Source of the DNA: Pseudooceanicola aestuarii
Lineage (GTDB): Bacteria > Pseudomonadota > Alphaproteobacteria > Rhodobacterales > Rhodobacteraceae
Length of the DNA: 64,000 nucleotides
Direction of reading: 5' to 3'
NCBI RefSeq assembly: GCF_010614805.1
Contig: NZ_JAAFZC010000001.1
Coordinates: 124,001 to 188,000, forward strand
Both the position numbers and the translations under genes were made by a program. Shown one piece after another: positions 1 to 8,097 of the stretch (position 1 is its first letter; the number at the start of each line of letters is the position of its first letter). Below the pieces are notes generated by a model. That model saw only the letters and a list, made by a program, of their open reading frames with translations, was not told the DNA's origin and did no database searches.

Positions 1-769
1 CCACCGTGATCGGCGCAGCTGGCGTATCCAGGATCAGTTTCGATGGCGCCCAGAGGCAGGCCCGCGCCCTGCGCAACGCCCAATCCAGTTCCGTCCGCGT
101 GGCGACGACGTCAAGGCCGGGCACAAGCGCTGACAGCGACCAGGCCGCCTGTTCCATTGCCAGCAGGTCGATGCGCAGCTGGGCGGCGGTGGTCGCGGCG
201 CGGGGCCTGTCGGTGGCCGGGGCCGCGCTGATCACGACCGGGGCCGCTGCGCTACATTGGGCCAGCCAGCCGATCAGATGCGACGCTTTCTGCGCGTCAG
301 TTCCCAAGTGCAGGAACAGCGGCGCAGGGGGGGGAGTGGCAGTGGCAGCGGCGGTGGGACGGTCGCGCATGATCTCCACCCCCAGAACCCAGGGGCCGCG
401 ATCCAGCTTCTCGATCCGAACGAAGACACGCGCGGCCAGGGGTTCGGCCAGGATGCGGGTGGCGATATGTTCCGCCAGGGTTTCCAGCAGATTCAGCCGC
501 CCGGCGGCCAGGGCGCTGTCGATCGCTTCGCTCACCCGGTCGTAGGAGAGGATGCGATCAACATCATCCTCGGGTCCGGTGTCGGGGGGGGCGACTTCCA
601 CCACCACGTTGAACCGCAGGGTCTGGGTGACGCCACGCTCGACCTGGAAGGCACCTATCTCGACCTTCCTGACATAGTCGCGCAGGGAAATCCGATCGGC
701 CGGCGCATCTCCGGAGAGGGCCAGCGACCGTGCCAGCGGATGGTCGAAGGCCTGGCCCGTTTCCGTCAT
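1..769 (-). CDS. folB: Dihydroneopterin aldolase with C-terminal extension (partial)
   Basis: This enzyme of folate synthesis splits dihydroneopterin into 6-hydroxymethyl-dihydropterin and glycolaldehyde. The ATG is at 769 and the frame stays open to the left edge, so the C-terminus is missing (at least 256 residues). Residues 28-135 carry the FolB fold: the opening DYVRKVEIGAFQVERG, the YDRV segment and the LLETLAEHIA helix with the conserved Glu. FolB proteins are usually about 120 residues. Here at least 120 more follow after a Pro/Ala/Thr-rich linker, starting at PLFLHLGTDAQKASHLIGWL, a stretch I cannot assign. A folP or folK partner may lie beyond the left edge, but this cannot be seen. 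The SleB-type gene 33 bp upstream is on the same strand. FolB identity is well supported; the extension is of unknown role. Confidence 0.85.
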   Translation of the reverse strand, partial: MTETGQAFDHPLARSLALSGDAPADRISLRDYVRKVEIGAFQVERGVTQTLRFNVVVEVAPPDTGPEDDVDRILSYDRVSEAIDSALAAGRLNLLETLAEHIATRILAEPLAARVFVRIEKLDRGPWVLGVEIMRDRPTAAATATPPPAPLFLHLGTDAQKASHLIGWLAQCSAAAPVVISAAPATDRPRAATTAAQLRIDLLAMEQAAWSLSALVPGLDVVATRTELDWALRRARACLWAPSKLILDTPAAPITV

Positions 770-802
770 GCGCTCACCGCCGAACCTGGCACCGGGGAGC
801 CG

Positions 803-1429
803 TCAGTTGGACGAGACGCGGGTGGGCATCCGGTAGAAATAATGCACCCCGATGGAGGCCGTGCGCGGGAACCGGCGGGCCCAGCGGGGAGAGACGGCAT
901 TGGTGTGGTAATGCGTGGCCCCATGGGTCAACGGACGCGGCGCATCATTGACCATCAGCGCCGCGATCTTGGCCACCCGGTTATAGGCGGCGGGTTCGGC
1001 GATCACCTCGTCATGGCCGTCGCAGGTATAGGTGAACTGGCAGGCGTAGCGGCGACCGGTGCCCTGGTTCACCACCCCGCACACGGTGGTGGGGTATTCC
1101 GGGCTGTCGACACGGTTCATGATCACCTCGGCGACCGCGAATTGGCCCATCACGCTTTCGCCGCGCGCTTCGAAATACAGCGCCTCCGCCAGGCAGGCGA
1201 AATCGTCACCGCCGCTGCCGGCGGGCTGGGTGCGCAGCCAGTCGCGGCTGTATTCAATCCTTTTAGCGGCGGCGGGTTTCGGCGGTGCCTTCAGAAGGTC
1301 GGCCAACCCGCGTGTGGAGACGGAGGCGAGTTCGGCACGCTCCTGATGAACGATTTCGGCCAAGGGGTTCTCGGCCAGTGCCGAAGTTGCCATCAGCAGC
1401 CCCGCCGCCAGCGAAATCAATGCGCGCAT
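803..1429 (-). CDS. Cell wall hydrolase, SleB family
   Basis: This is a 208-residue exported peptidoglycan hydrolase. A signal peptide spans about residues 1-19 (MRALISLAAGLLMATSALA, cut before EN). The SleB-type hydrolase_2 domain starts near residue 75 with CLAEALYFEARGE, which holds the conserved catalytic Glu. It continues through QFAVAEVIMNRVDSPEYPTT, CQFTYTCDG and the THYHTN segment to the C-terminus. In the family these enzymes act as lytic transglycosylases or amidases in spore-cortex or vegetative wall turnover; in Alphaproteobacteria the role is probably general wall remodelling. A purine-rich AGGGACAGGA precedes the ATG. It may be co-transcribed with folB downstream. Confidence 0.85.
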   Translation of the reverse strand: MRALISLAAGLLMATSALAENPLAEIVHQERAELASVSTRGLADLLKAPPKPAAAKRIEYSRDWLRTQPAGSGGDDFACLAEALYFEARGESVMGQFAVAEVIMNRVDSPEYPTTVCGVVNQGTGRRYACQFTYTCDGHDEVIAEPAAYNRVAKIAALMVNDAPRPLTHGATHYHTNAVSPRWARRFPRTASIGVHYFYRMPTRVSSN

Positions 1430-1578
1430 TCCTGTCCCTCGTCTCTACCCACGTCGTCGAAAGCAGGCCGATATGGCGTTTTGGCCCGATAAACAAGGCC
1501 CGAGGCCCCGACCGCCAGTAAACAGGCGGAACCTGACCAAAGGGTTAAGCGTTGCGAAGAAAGTCAAAAATCGTCGAT

Positions 1579-4143
1579 CTATCTGATTCTCAACGTTGAA
1601 TCCTGCAGCTCGGCGCGGATCCGCAGCTGCGCCGCCGCCAGGATCGCCACTGGCACCCGGAACGGTGAACAAGACACGTAATCGAACCCGGCGTCCCGGC
1701 AGAAGGCGATTGATTCGGGGTTGCCGCCGTGTTCCCCGCACACCGAAAGCACAAGATCCTTTCGCGCGGCACGCCCCCGGCTGGCCCCGATTTGCAGCAA
1801 TTCGCCCACACCATCCGTGTCCAGCATGTGGAAGGGATCCTCGGGGAAAACCCCCTGCTGCACATAGGTGGACATGAACCGGCCGGCATCATCGCGCGAC
1901 AGCCCGTAGGTCATCTGGGTCAGGTCATTGGTTCCGAACGACATGAAGGCCGCATGGGGCGCGATTTCCCCCGCGCGCAGCGCGGCACGCGGCGTTTCGA
2001 CCATCACGCCCAGCCGATAGGTGAAATCGCGGCCCTTCTCGTTGCGCACGGCGGCGGCGACGGCATCCACACGGGTCTTGATCAGCTCGACCTCGCGACG
2101 GGCAGAGACCAGGGGGATCATGATCTCCGGCACCACCTGCGCACCCTCGCGGCTGGCGGCGACGGTGGCCTCGAAAATGGCGCGGGCCTGCATCTCGTAG
2201 ATCTCGGGCAGGGTGACGCCCAGGCGCACACCGCGCAGGCCCAGCATCGGGTTGTATTCGGTCAGCGCCGCGACCCGGCGCGTCACGTCCGACAGCGGCA
2301 ATGACAGGGCGGCGGCCAGTTCGCGCATCCCCGCACGGTCTGCGGGCAGGAATTCGTGCAGCGGCGGATCGAAGAGCCGGATACAGACGGGAAGACCTTG
2401 CATGATGCGGAAAAGCTCTATGAAGTCCGTGCGTTGCATTGGCAGCAACCGATCCAGCGCGGCGCGGCGGTCCTCTCCCGTATCGGCAAAGATCATTTCG
2501 CGCATCACTGTCAGCCGGCCGGTTTCGAAGAACATGTGCTCGGTCCGGCACAGCCCGATCCCCTGCGCGTTGAAACTGCGCGCGATCTGGGCGTCGGCGG
2601 GAGTGTCGGCATTGGCGCGCACGCCGATATCGCGATACTCGTCCGCCCAGGCCATCAGCGCGGTAAAGGCCTCGTCCTGCGCGGTTTCCAGCAAGGGCAC
2701 CTCACCGGCCAGGATCTCGCCGCGGGTGCCGTCGACGGTGATCACCTCGCCCGCCGTCAGCACGCGACCATCCGGGGCAATCAGGCGTTCGCGGCCCAGT
2801 TCGAACCGCAGCCCGGTGACGGAGACCACGCAGGGCAGGCCCAGGCCGCGACCGATCACGGCGGCATGGCTGGTGATACCGCCGCGTTCGGTGATCACGG
2901 CGACGGCGGCATGCATTCCGCGAATATCCTCAGGCGCGGTTTCCCGACGCACCAGGATGCAAGCCTCCCCCCGGGAGGCCATGGCCTGCGCATCGGCGGC
3001 GGAGAAGACGATGCGGCCCACGGCGGCGCCGGGGCTGGCGGCGATGCCCTGGCCGATGCGGTCGCGCGGCGCCTCCGGGTCGACCTGGCGGTGCAGCATC
3101 TCGGTCAGGGCACGCGGCTCAACCCGGCACAGGGCCTCGGGGCGGGGGATGATACCGTCCTGCGCCAGCGCCACGGCGATCCGGACAGCCGCGCGCGAGG
3201 ACCGCTGCACGCGTACCCCGTCCAGCACATGGACCTCGCCATCGACGATGGTGAATTCGGTCTGCATCTCCTCGCGCAGGCGCTGCCGCATCAGAAGGGT
3301 ATATTCCTTCAGTTTCTCAAAGGCTTCGGGCGCCAGCTCCTCCAGCGAGACACCCCTGTCGTCGCGTTCGAGAAAGACGGATTTCGCCCCCTTCTTCAAC
3401 GCGTCCCGCCCCTGGCCCTGGCGCAGGTAGCGGCCCGTCACCTTGGGTCGCCCGGTGGCCGAGGACACCAGCTGGATCACCCCGGATCCGCATTCGCCAC
3501 GGCCCAGCCCCAGGGCCATTTCCTGTACCACCAGCCCCAGCCCGGCATCGGCCGGCGCACCCTTGGCCTGACGCAGCAAACGCGCGGTGGTGCCCTCCCA
3601 GGCGCGGGCCATGGATTGCAGCACGGCGGCCAACTGCACGGCAGGATCCTGGGGGAACGGCTCTTCCGTCTCCTGCTCATAGGCGGTCAGGGCCTGGGAC
3701 AGGCCGTCGGGGCCTTCGTCCTCGTGATCCTCGAACATGTCGGGGTCCAGCCGGTCGACATGGATCGCATAGGCGCGCACGAACCGGATATAGAGCCGCG
3801 TCGCCGCGTCTTCGCCGATTTCAGCGGAAAAGGCGGCATGAAGGGCGTCGTTCATCCCGATGTTCAGGATCGCACCGGGCCCGCCCCAATCCGGGTCTTC
3901 GGAGGACGGGCGCACACACAGCAGCCGGTCGGATTGAAACGGCGCCAGCAGGGCCGCCATGTCCGGCATCCGGCGGCCGGCTGCGATATCGTGCACGGCG
4001 TCAAAGGACAGCGCAACGGTGCGCGGGACGGGAATATCCAGCCGCACCAGCCGTTGCAGGCATTTCGCCCGACCGCCGTGGGTGACGGCGGCGATGGGGG
4101 CCTCCGGCGTGATCTTGATGATGTAGGCGCTGTCTTGCTGCAC
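1579..4143 (-). CDS. ppdK: PPDK-like PEP-utilising enzyme with divergent ATP-grasp half
   Basis: This is an 854-residue pyruvate,phosphate dikinase-type protein (PEP/pyruvate, ATP/AMP and phosphate interconversion). The central swivelling domain has GGITSHAAVIGRGLG with the phospho-His. The C-terminal PEP barrel is canonical: GIGLCRTEHMFF, IRLFDPPLHEFLP, FGTNDLTQMTYGLSRDDAG and CGEHGGNPESIAFC with the catalytic Cys. The N-terminal half is unusual: the GGKG motif reads GGRAKC, the SMPGMMDT loop is missing, and the LQTR segment that holds an ATP-site Gln reads LDGV. A GTG at 4143 was chosen because AGGAG lies 7 bases before it; an in-frame ATG at 4188 would add 15 residues of low-complexity sequence. 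It follows glyS at 90 bp, probably in one operon. Family assignment is firm; full dikinase activity is not. Confidence 0.85.
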   Translation of the reverse strand: MQQDSAYIIKITPEAPIAAVTHGGRAKCLQRLVRLDIPVPRTVALSFDAVHDIAAGRRMPDMAALLAPFQSDRLLCVRPSSEDPDWGGPGAILNIGMNDALHAAFSAEIGEDAATRLYIRFVRAYAIHVDRLDPDMFEDHEDEGPDGLSQALTAYEQETEEPFPQDPAVQLAAVLQSMARAWEGTTARLLRQAKGAPADAGLGLVVQEMALGLGRGECGSGVIQLVSSATGRPKVTGRYLRQGQGRDALKKGAKSVFLERDDRGVSLEELAPEAFEKLKEYTLLMRQRLREEMQTEFTIVDGEVHVLDGVRVQRSSRAAVRIAVALAQDGIIPRPEALCRVEPRALTEMLHRQVDPEAPRDRIGQGIAASPGAAVGRIVFSAADAQAMASRGEACILVRRETAPEDIRGMHAAVAVITERGGITSHAAVIGRGLGLPCVVSVTGLRFELGRERLIAPDGRVLTAGEVITVDGTRGEILAGEVPLLETAQDEAFTALMAWADEYRDIGVRANADTPADAQIARSFNAQGIGLCRTEHMFFETGRLTVMREMIFADTGEDRRAALDRLLPMQRTDFIELFRIMQGLPVCIRLFDPPLHEFLPADRAGMRELAAALSLPLSDVTRRVAALTEYNPMLGLRGVRLGVTLPEIYEMQARAIFEATVAASREGAQVVPEIMIPLVSARREVELIKTRVDAVAAAVRNEKGRDFTYRLGVMVETPRAALRAGEIAPHAAFMSFGTNDLTQMTYGLSRDDAGRFMSTYVQQGVFPEDPFHMLDTDGVGELLQIGASRGRAARKDLVLSVCGEHGGNPESIAFCRDAGFDYVSCSPFRVPVAILAAAQLRIRAELQDSTLRIR

Positions 4144-4233
4144 TGCGGCGCTCCTGTCGGTCGGCGCAGGATACGCCTCGCGCGGCACAGGGCAAGCCCT
4201 GCGGGGACGAATTCCGCCCGCCCGGATCGGGCC

Positions 4234-6312
4234 TTAGCCCTCGATCCGGGTCAGATCGGCCACCTGGAGGCAGGTCGTGCGGATCATCGACAGCAGGTTC
4301 AGGCGGTTGCGGCGCACGATCTCGTTCTGCGCATTGACCTGTACCGCCTCGAAAAAGGCGTCGATGGGGGCACGCAGGGCGGCGACGCGGTTCATGGCGC
4401 CGGCGAAGTCCTCTGTCTCCAGCGCTTTGGCGACAGGGGTCTTGGCGTCTTCCAGCGCGGTAAAGAGGGTCACCTCTTCCTCCGCTTCGGCAAATTTCGG
4501 GTCGGCGCCGAATTCATAGGCCACGCCGTCCTTCTCCTCCGCCTGGGCCAGAATGTTGTTGGCGCGTTTGAACGCCTGCACGAGATTCTCGCCATCATCG
4601 GTCTTCAGCACGTCGGACAGGGCAGTGGCCCGGTTGACCAGTTGCAGCAGGTCGTCATTGCCCGGCATCGCCAGGCAGGCGTCGATCACGTCGTGGCGGA
4701 TCCCCTCGTCGCGCAGATGGACCTTCAGCCGGTCATGGAAGAAGGAGAGGAGATCCTCCGCCGCCCCCTGCCCCGCCGTCCCCGGCTGCGCGGCCAGCGC
4801 GCTGGCGAAGATCGGCTGCAAAGGCAACCGCAGCCCGTTCACCAGCACCAGCCGGATCACCCCAAGGGCCGCGCGGCGCAGGGCAAAGGGATCCTTGGAG
4901 CCGGTGGGCTTTTCGTCGATGGCCCAGAACCCGGTCAGCGTGTCCAGCTTGTCCGCCAGCGCCACGGCGATGGAGACGGGCGCCGAAGGCACGCTGTCGG
5001 ACGGGCCAAGGGGGGAGTAATGCTCCTGACAGGCGGCAGCGACCTGCGGCGGCAATTCGGCGGCCTGGGCATAATAGCGCCCCATCAAGCCCTGAAGTTC
5101 TGGAAATTCGTAGACCATCTCCGAGGACAGATCGGCCTTGGCCACCCGCGCGGCCTGTTCGGCCAGCGCGGCATCGGCGCCCAGCTGCGGCGCGATGTCC
5201 CGCGCCAGCGCAGCAATGCGGTCGATCCGGGCGGCCTGGCTGCCCAGCTTGTTGTGGAAAGTCACGTTGGAGAGCTGTTCGGTCCAGACCTCCATCCCCG
5301 TTTTCGCGACGCGCAGGTCATTTTCCCAGAAGAACCGCGCATCGGACAGGCGCGCGGCCAGAACTTTCTGATTGCCGGCCAGGATGGTCGCGCCATGGTC
5401 GCGCGTTTCGCGGTTGGCCACGGTGATGAACCTTTCGATCCGCCCCGTCTTGGGATTGCGGACCGAGAAGAATTTCTGATGCTCCTTCATGGAAGTTTGC
5501 AGAACCTCGGGCGGCAGAGCCAGGAAATCGGCGCCGATCTCGCCCATCAGCACGACGGGCCATTCGACCAGCCCCGCCACTTCGGCCAGCAGGCCGCGAT
5601 CCTCGACCACGTCCAGCCCCTGTGCAAAGGCCTGGTTGGTGGCGTCCTGCCAGATGGCATCCGCGCGCTCTGCCGGGTCGAGAAGGACGAAGCGGCGTTT
5701 CAGCTGGGCGGCGTAGTCGTCGAACCCCGTAACGCTGATCCGCCCCGGCGCCATGAAGCGGTGGCCCTCCGTCGTGTTGCCGGCGATGATGCCGTCAACC
5801 TCCAGCGGCACCACCTCCGCGCCCGCCTCGTCGCTGAGAATGCACAGGATGGAATGCAGCGGCCGCACCCAGCGCAGGCTGCCCGCGCCCCAGCGCATGG
5901 ATTTGGGCCAGGGGAAATTCCGGATCACGTCCTCCAGCACCTCCGCCACGATGGTGGGGGCGGGACGGCCCGGTTTCTCGATCACCGCATAGAAGACGCG
6001 GCCCTTCTTGTCGTCGCGTTCCTCCAGCTGGTCGCGGGTCAGCCCGGCGCCGCGCAGAAAGCCCTCGATCGCCTTATCGGGCGCATCGACGCGGGGTCCC
6101 TTGCGTTCTTCGCGCAAGGTGGGGCTTTCGCCCAGCAACCCGTCGATGGCCAGCGCCAGCCGGCGCGGCGTGTGAAAGGCGGCGGCGCCCGCATAGGTCA
6201 GACCGGCCTCTACCAGGCCGTTGGTCATCCGGGATTTCAGATCCTCCGCCGCACGCGCCTGCATACGGGCGGGAATTTCCTCGGAGAACAGTTCAATCAG
6301 CAGATCGGGCAT
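4234..6312 (-). CDS. glyS: Glycyl-tRNA synthetase beta subunit
   Basis: This 692-residue beta chain of the bacterial alpha2-beta2 glycyl-tRNA synthetase binds tRNA-Gly, while the alpha chain (glyQ, upstream) holds the adenylation site. The N-terminus MPDLLIELFSEEIPARMQ is the family signature. The B3/B4-like core with TPRRLALAIDGL, an HD-like region near FSVRNPKTGRIERFITVANR and the anticodon-binding-like C-terminus with FFEAVQVNAQNEIVRRNRL all follow in order. The length matches the E. coli protein (689). It is downstream of glyQ and the DUF6446 gene on the same strand, with a 132 bp gap before it. The long open frame on the opposite strand here is a codon-bias shadow. Confidence 0.97.
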   Translation of the reverse strand: MPDLLIELFSEEIPARMQARAAEDLKSRMTNGLVEAGLTYAGAAAFHTPRRLALAIDGLLGESPTLREERKGPRVDAPDKAIEGFLRGAGLTRDQLEERDDKKGRVFYAVIEKPGRPAPTIVAEVLEDVIRNFPWPKSMRWGAGSLRWVRPLHSILCILSDEAGAEVVPLEVDGIIAGNTTEGHRFMAPGRISVTGFDDYAAQLKRRFVLLDPAERADAIWQDATNQAFAQGLDVVEDRGLLAEVAGLVEWPVVLMGEIGADFLALPPEVLQTSMKEHQKFFSVRNPKTGRIERFITVANRETRDHGATILAGNQKVLAARLSDARFFWENDLRVAKTGMEVWTEQLSNVTFHNKLGSQAARIDRIAALARDIAPQLGADAALAEQAARVAKADLSSEMVYEFPELQGLMGRYYAQAAELPPQVAAACQEHYSPLGPSDSVPSAPVSIAVALADKLDTLTGFWAIDEKPTGSKDPFALRRAALGVIRLVLVNGLRLPLQPIFASALAAQPGTAGQGAAEDLLSFFHDRLKVHLRDEGIRHDVIDACLAMPGNDDLLQLVNRATALSDVLKTDDGENLVQAFKRANNILAQAEEKDGVAYEFGADPKFAEAEEEVTLFTALEDAKTPVAKALETEDFAGAMNRVAALRAPIDAFFEAVQVNAQNEIVRRNRLNLLSMIRTTCLQVADLTRIEG

Positions 6313-6444
6313 CGGTCTGGTCCTTCTGGCGCCGGGGCGGACATCGTGCGGCGCTGATACGAGTGGCCCCGTCGGAGGGTCCAGCAGGACCGGGGCATTG
6401 CGGATCCGGCCGGGCGCGGGGCGCGCGCGACGGCCGGGACGTGG

Positions 6445-6981
6445 TTACTGGCGGGCGGTGCCGTCGGGCGGCGGGGCGCAGCCTTCGGGGGCAGCGTGGC
6501 CGTCGAACACGACCTCGCCGCAGCGGTTGATCTGATGCCAGGCATAGCCCCGACCGTCCTCGGTGATGGCGACAACGCGGTCGATACCGTATTGCACGTC
6601 GCGTCGCGACAGGAAGGCCAGCGCCCGGCCATTGTCCAGCGCCACACCCAGGTCATCGGCGTCAAAGCAATCGAACCAGCCGGGGGCCTCGCGCGGTTCG
6701 GCCTGCGGGTAGGTCTCGTAGGTTTCGGTCAGCATCGCCTGGCTCATCTGCGTGGTGAAGCAGGCGCGATACCGGATCGGAGAGCTGTCGGCGTCAATGG
6801 CGGTGAAATCATCGTAAAGCACCGGCTCCGCCTGGCCGGAGGCCAGTGCCGTCAGCACCACGTCATCCTGTCCGTTGGCCTGCACCCGGTCGTAAAAGGC
6901 ATAAACCTGGAAATAATACAGCGCGATCCCGGCGACCAATGCAGACACGACGATGACCCCTGCCAGTACCTTGCCCATCAT
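6445..6981 (-). CDS. DUF6446-type membrane-anchored protein between glyQ and glyS
   Basis: This is a 178-residue protein with a single N-terminal membrane anchor (about residues 3-24, [20 protein letters not shown]) and a soluble, probably periplasmic domain. The domain contains Cys residues in the [23 protein letters not shown] and EGCAPPP segments, suggesting disulfides. The start is the first of two adjacent ATGs; its ATGA overlaps the glyQ stop, which points to translational coupling. I recognise it as the family found between glyQ and glyS in Rhodobacterales (DUF6446). No enzymatic motif is visible. Its position inside the synthetase operon is conserved in my recollection, but a link to tRNA charging has not been shown to my knowledge. 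Confidence 0.75.
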   Translation of the reverse strand: MMGKVLAGVIVVSALVAGIALYYFQVYAFYDRVQANGQDDVVLTALASGQAEPVLYDDFTAIDADSSPIRYRACFTTQMSQAMLTETYETYPQAEPREAPGWFDCFDADDLGVALDNGRALAFLSRRDVQYGIDRVVAITEDGRGYAWHQINRCGEVVFDGHAAPEGCAPPPDGTARQ

Positions 6982-7922
6982 GCCGCTGTTTCCGGCTCCC
7001 AGCCACCGGCCTCCGTCATCACGAAGGCATCGGCGCATTGCTTGGCCAGCGCCCGCACCCGCCCGATATAGGCCTGCCGTTCGGTCACGGAGATGACACC
7101 GCGCGCATCCAGCAGATTGAACAGGTGGCTGGCCTTGATGCACTGGTCATAGGCGGGATGGGCCATCACGATGCGCTTGCCTGTCTTGGGGTCCAGATGG
7201 TCCTGGGCCAGGATCGCCTCGCATTCGGCCTCCGCCTCCTCGAAATGCTTCAGCAGCACATCGGTATTGGCCACATCGAAGTTCCAGCGGGAATATTCCT
7301 GTTCGGTCTGCCGGAAGACATCGCCATAGGACAGCGCGATCGGCGCCTGGGGATCGTTGTAGGGCATGTCCATGACGTGATCGATGCCCAGCACATACAT
7401 CGCCAGCCGTTCCAGCCCATAGGTCAACTCACCGGAGACGGGGCGGCAATCATGGCCGCCGACCTGCTGGAAATAGGTGAACTGGCTGACTTCCATGCCG
7501 TCGCACCAGACTTCCCAGCCCAGCCCCCAGGCCCCCAGCGTCGGGCTTTCCCAATCATCCTCGACAAAGCGGATGTCGTGCATCTCCATGTCGATGCCGA
7601 TCGCCTCCAACGAGCCGAGGTAGAGCGCCTGAAGATCCGGCGGCGAGGGTTTGATCAGCACCTGATACTGATAGTAATGCTGCAACCGGTTCGGGTTCTC
7701 GCCATAGCGTCCATCGGTCGGCCTGCGGGAGGGCTGCACATAGGCCGCCGCCCAGGGGCGGCTGCCCAGGCTGCGCAGGGTGGTGGCGGGGTGGAAGGTA
7801 CCGGCGCCCACCTCCATGTCATAGGGCTGCATGATCGCGCAGCCCTTCGTCGCCCAGTAGGATTGCAGCCGCAGGATGATCTCCTGAAAGCTCTTGGGCC
7901 TGTCCGGTGCTGTCTGGGTCAT
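6978..7922 (-). CDS. glyQ: Glycyl-tRNA synthetase alpha subunit
   Basis: This 314-residue catalytic alpha chain makes glycyl-adenylate and, together with GlyS, charges tRNA-Gly. Signature segments are [24 protein letters not shown] at residues 11-34, [12 protein letters not shown], the class II motif region [18 protein letters not shown], and [14 protein letters not shown] near the end of the core. The start at 7922 ([10 protein letters not shown]) has GGAGGGG just upstream and matches the usual family N-terminus; an earlier in-frame ATG at 7973 would add 17 unlikely residues. It is the first gene of the glyQ-DUF6446-glyS-ppdK series and is divergent from the gene at 8098. Confidence 0.97.
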   Translation of the reverse strand: MTQTAPDRPKSFQEIILRLQSYWATKGCAIMQPYDMEVGAGTFHPATTLRSLGSRPWAAAYVQPSRRPTDGRYGENPNRLQHYYQYQVLIKPSPPDLQALYLGSLEAIGIDMEMHDIRFVEDDWESPTLGAWGLGWEVWCDGMEVSQFTYFQQVGGHDCRPVSGELTYGLERLAMYVLGIDHVMDMPYNDPQAPIALSYGDVFRQTEQEYSRWNFDVANTDVLLKHFEEAEAECEAILAQDHLDPKTGKRIVMAHPAYDQCIKASHLFNLLDARGVISVTERQAYIGRVRALAKQCADAFVMTEAGGWEPETAA

Positions 7923-8097
7923 CCGCCCCTCCGAAACCTTGGAATTGCTCAGGCTGCTGATTACGGGCCGCAATGGCGGGGGTCAATTGCCCGCCATGCC
8001 ATTATTTGGGTGCAAGGGCGCGACGATTTGCTAAAACGACAGGGAATGCATGGAAAAGCCGCGGGGACAGCGGCGGCGTATGGGCAAGAGGCTAGTC

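Noticed and set aside
257..1492. A 411-codon plus-strand frame over folB and the SleB-type gene
   Set aside because: It is opposite two genes with clear family motifs; low-complexity composition.
2356..6357. A 1333-codon open frame on the plus strand opposite ppdK and glyS
   Set aside because: It is Gly/His/Gln-rich without domain signatures, and lies exactly opposite two well-recognised genes; it is a result of GC-rich third positions.
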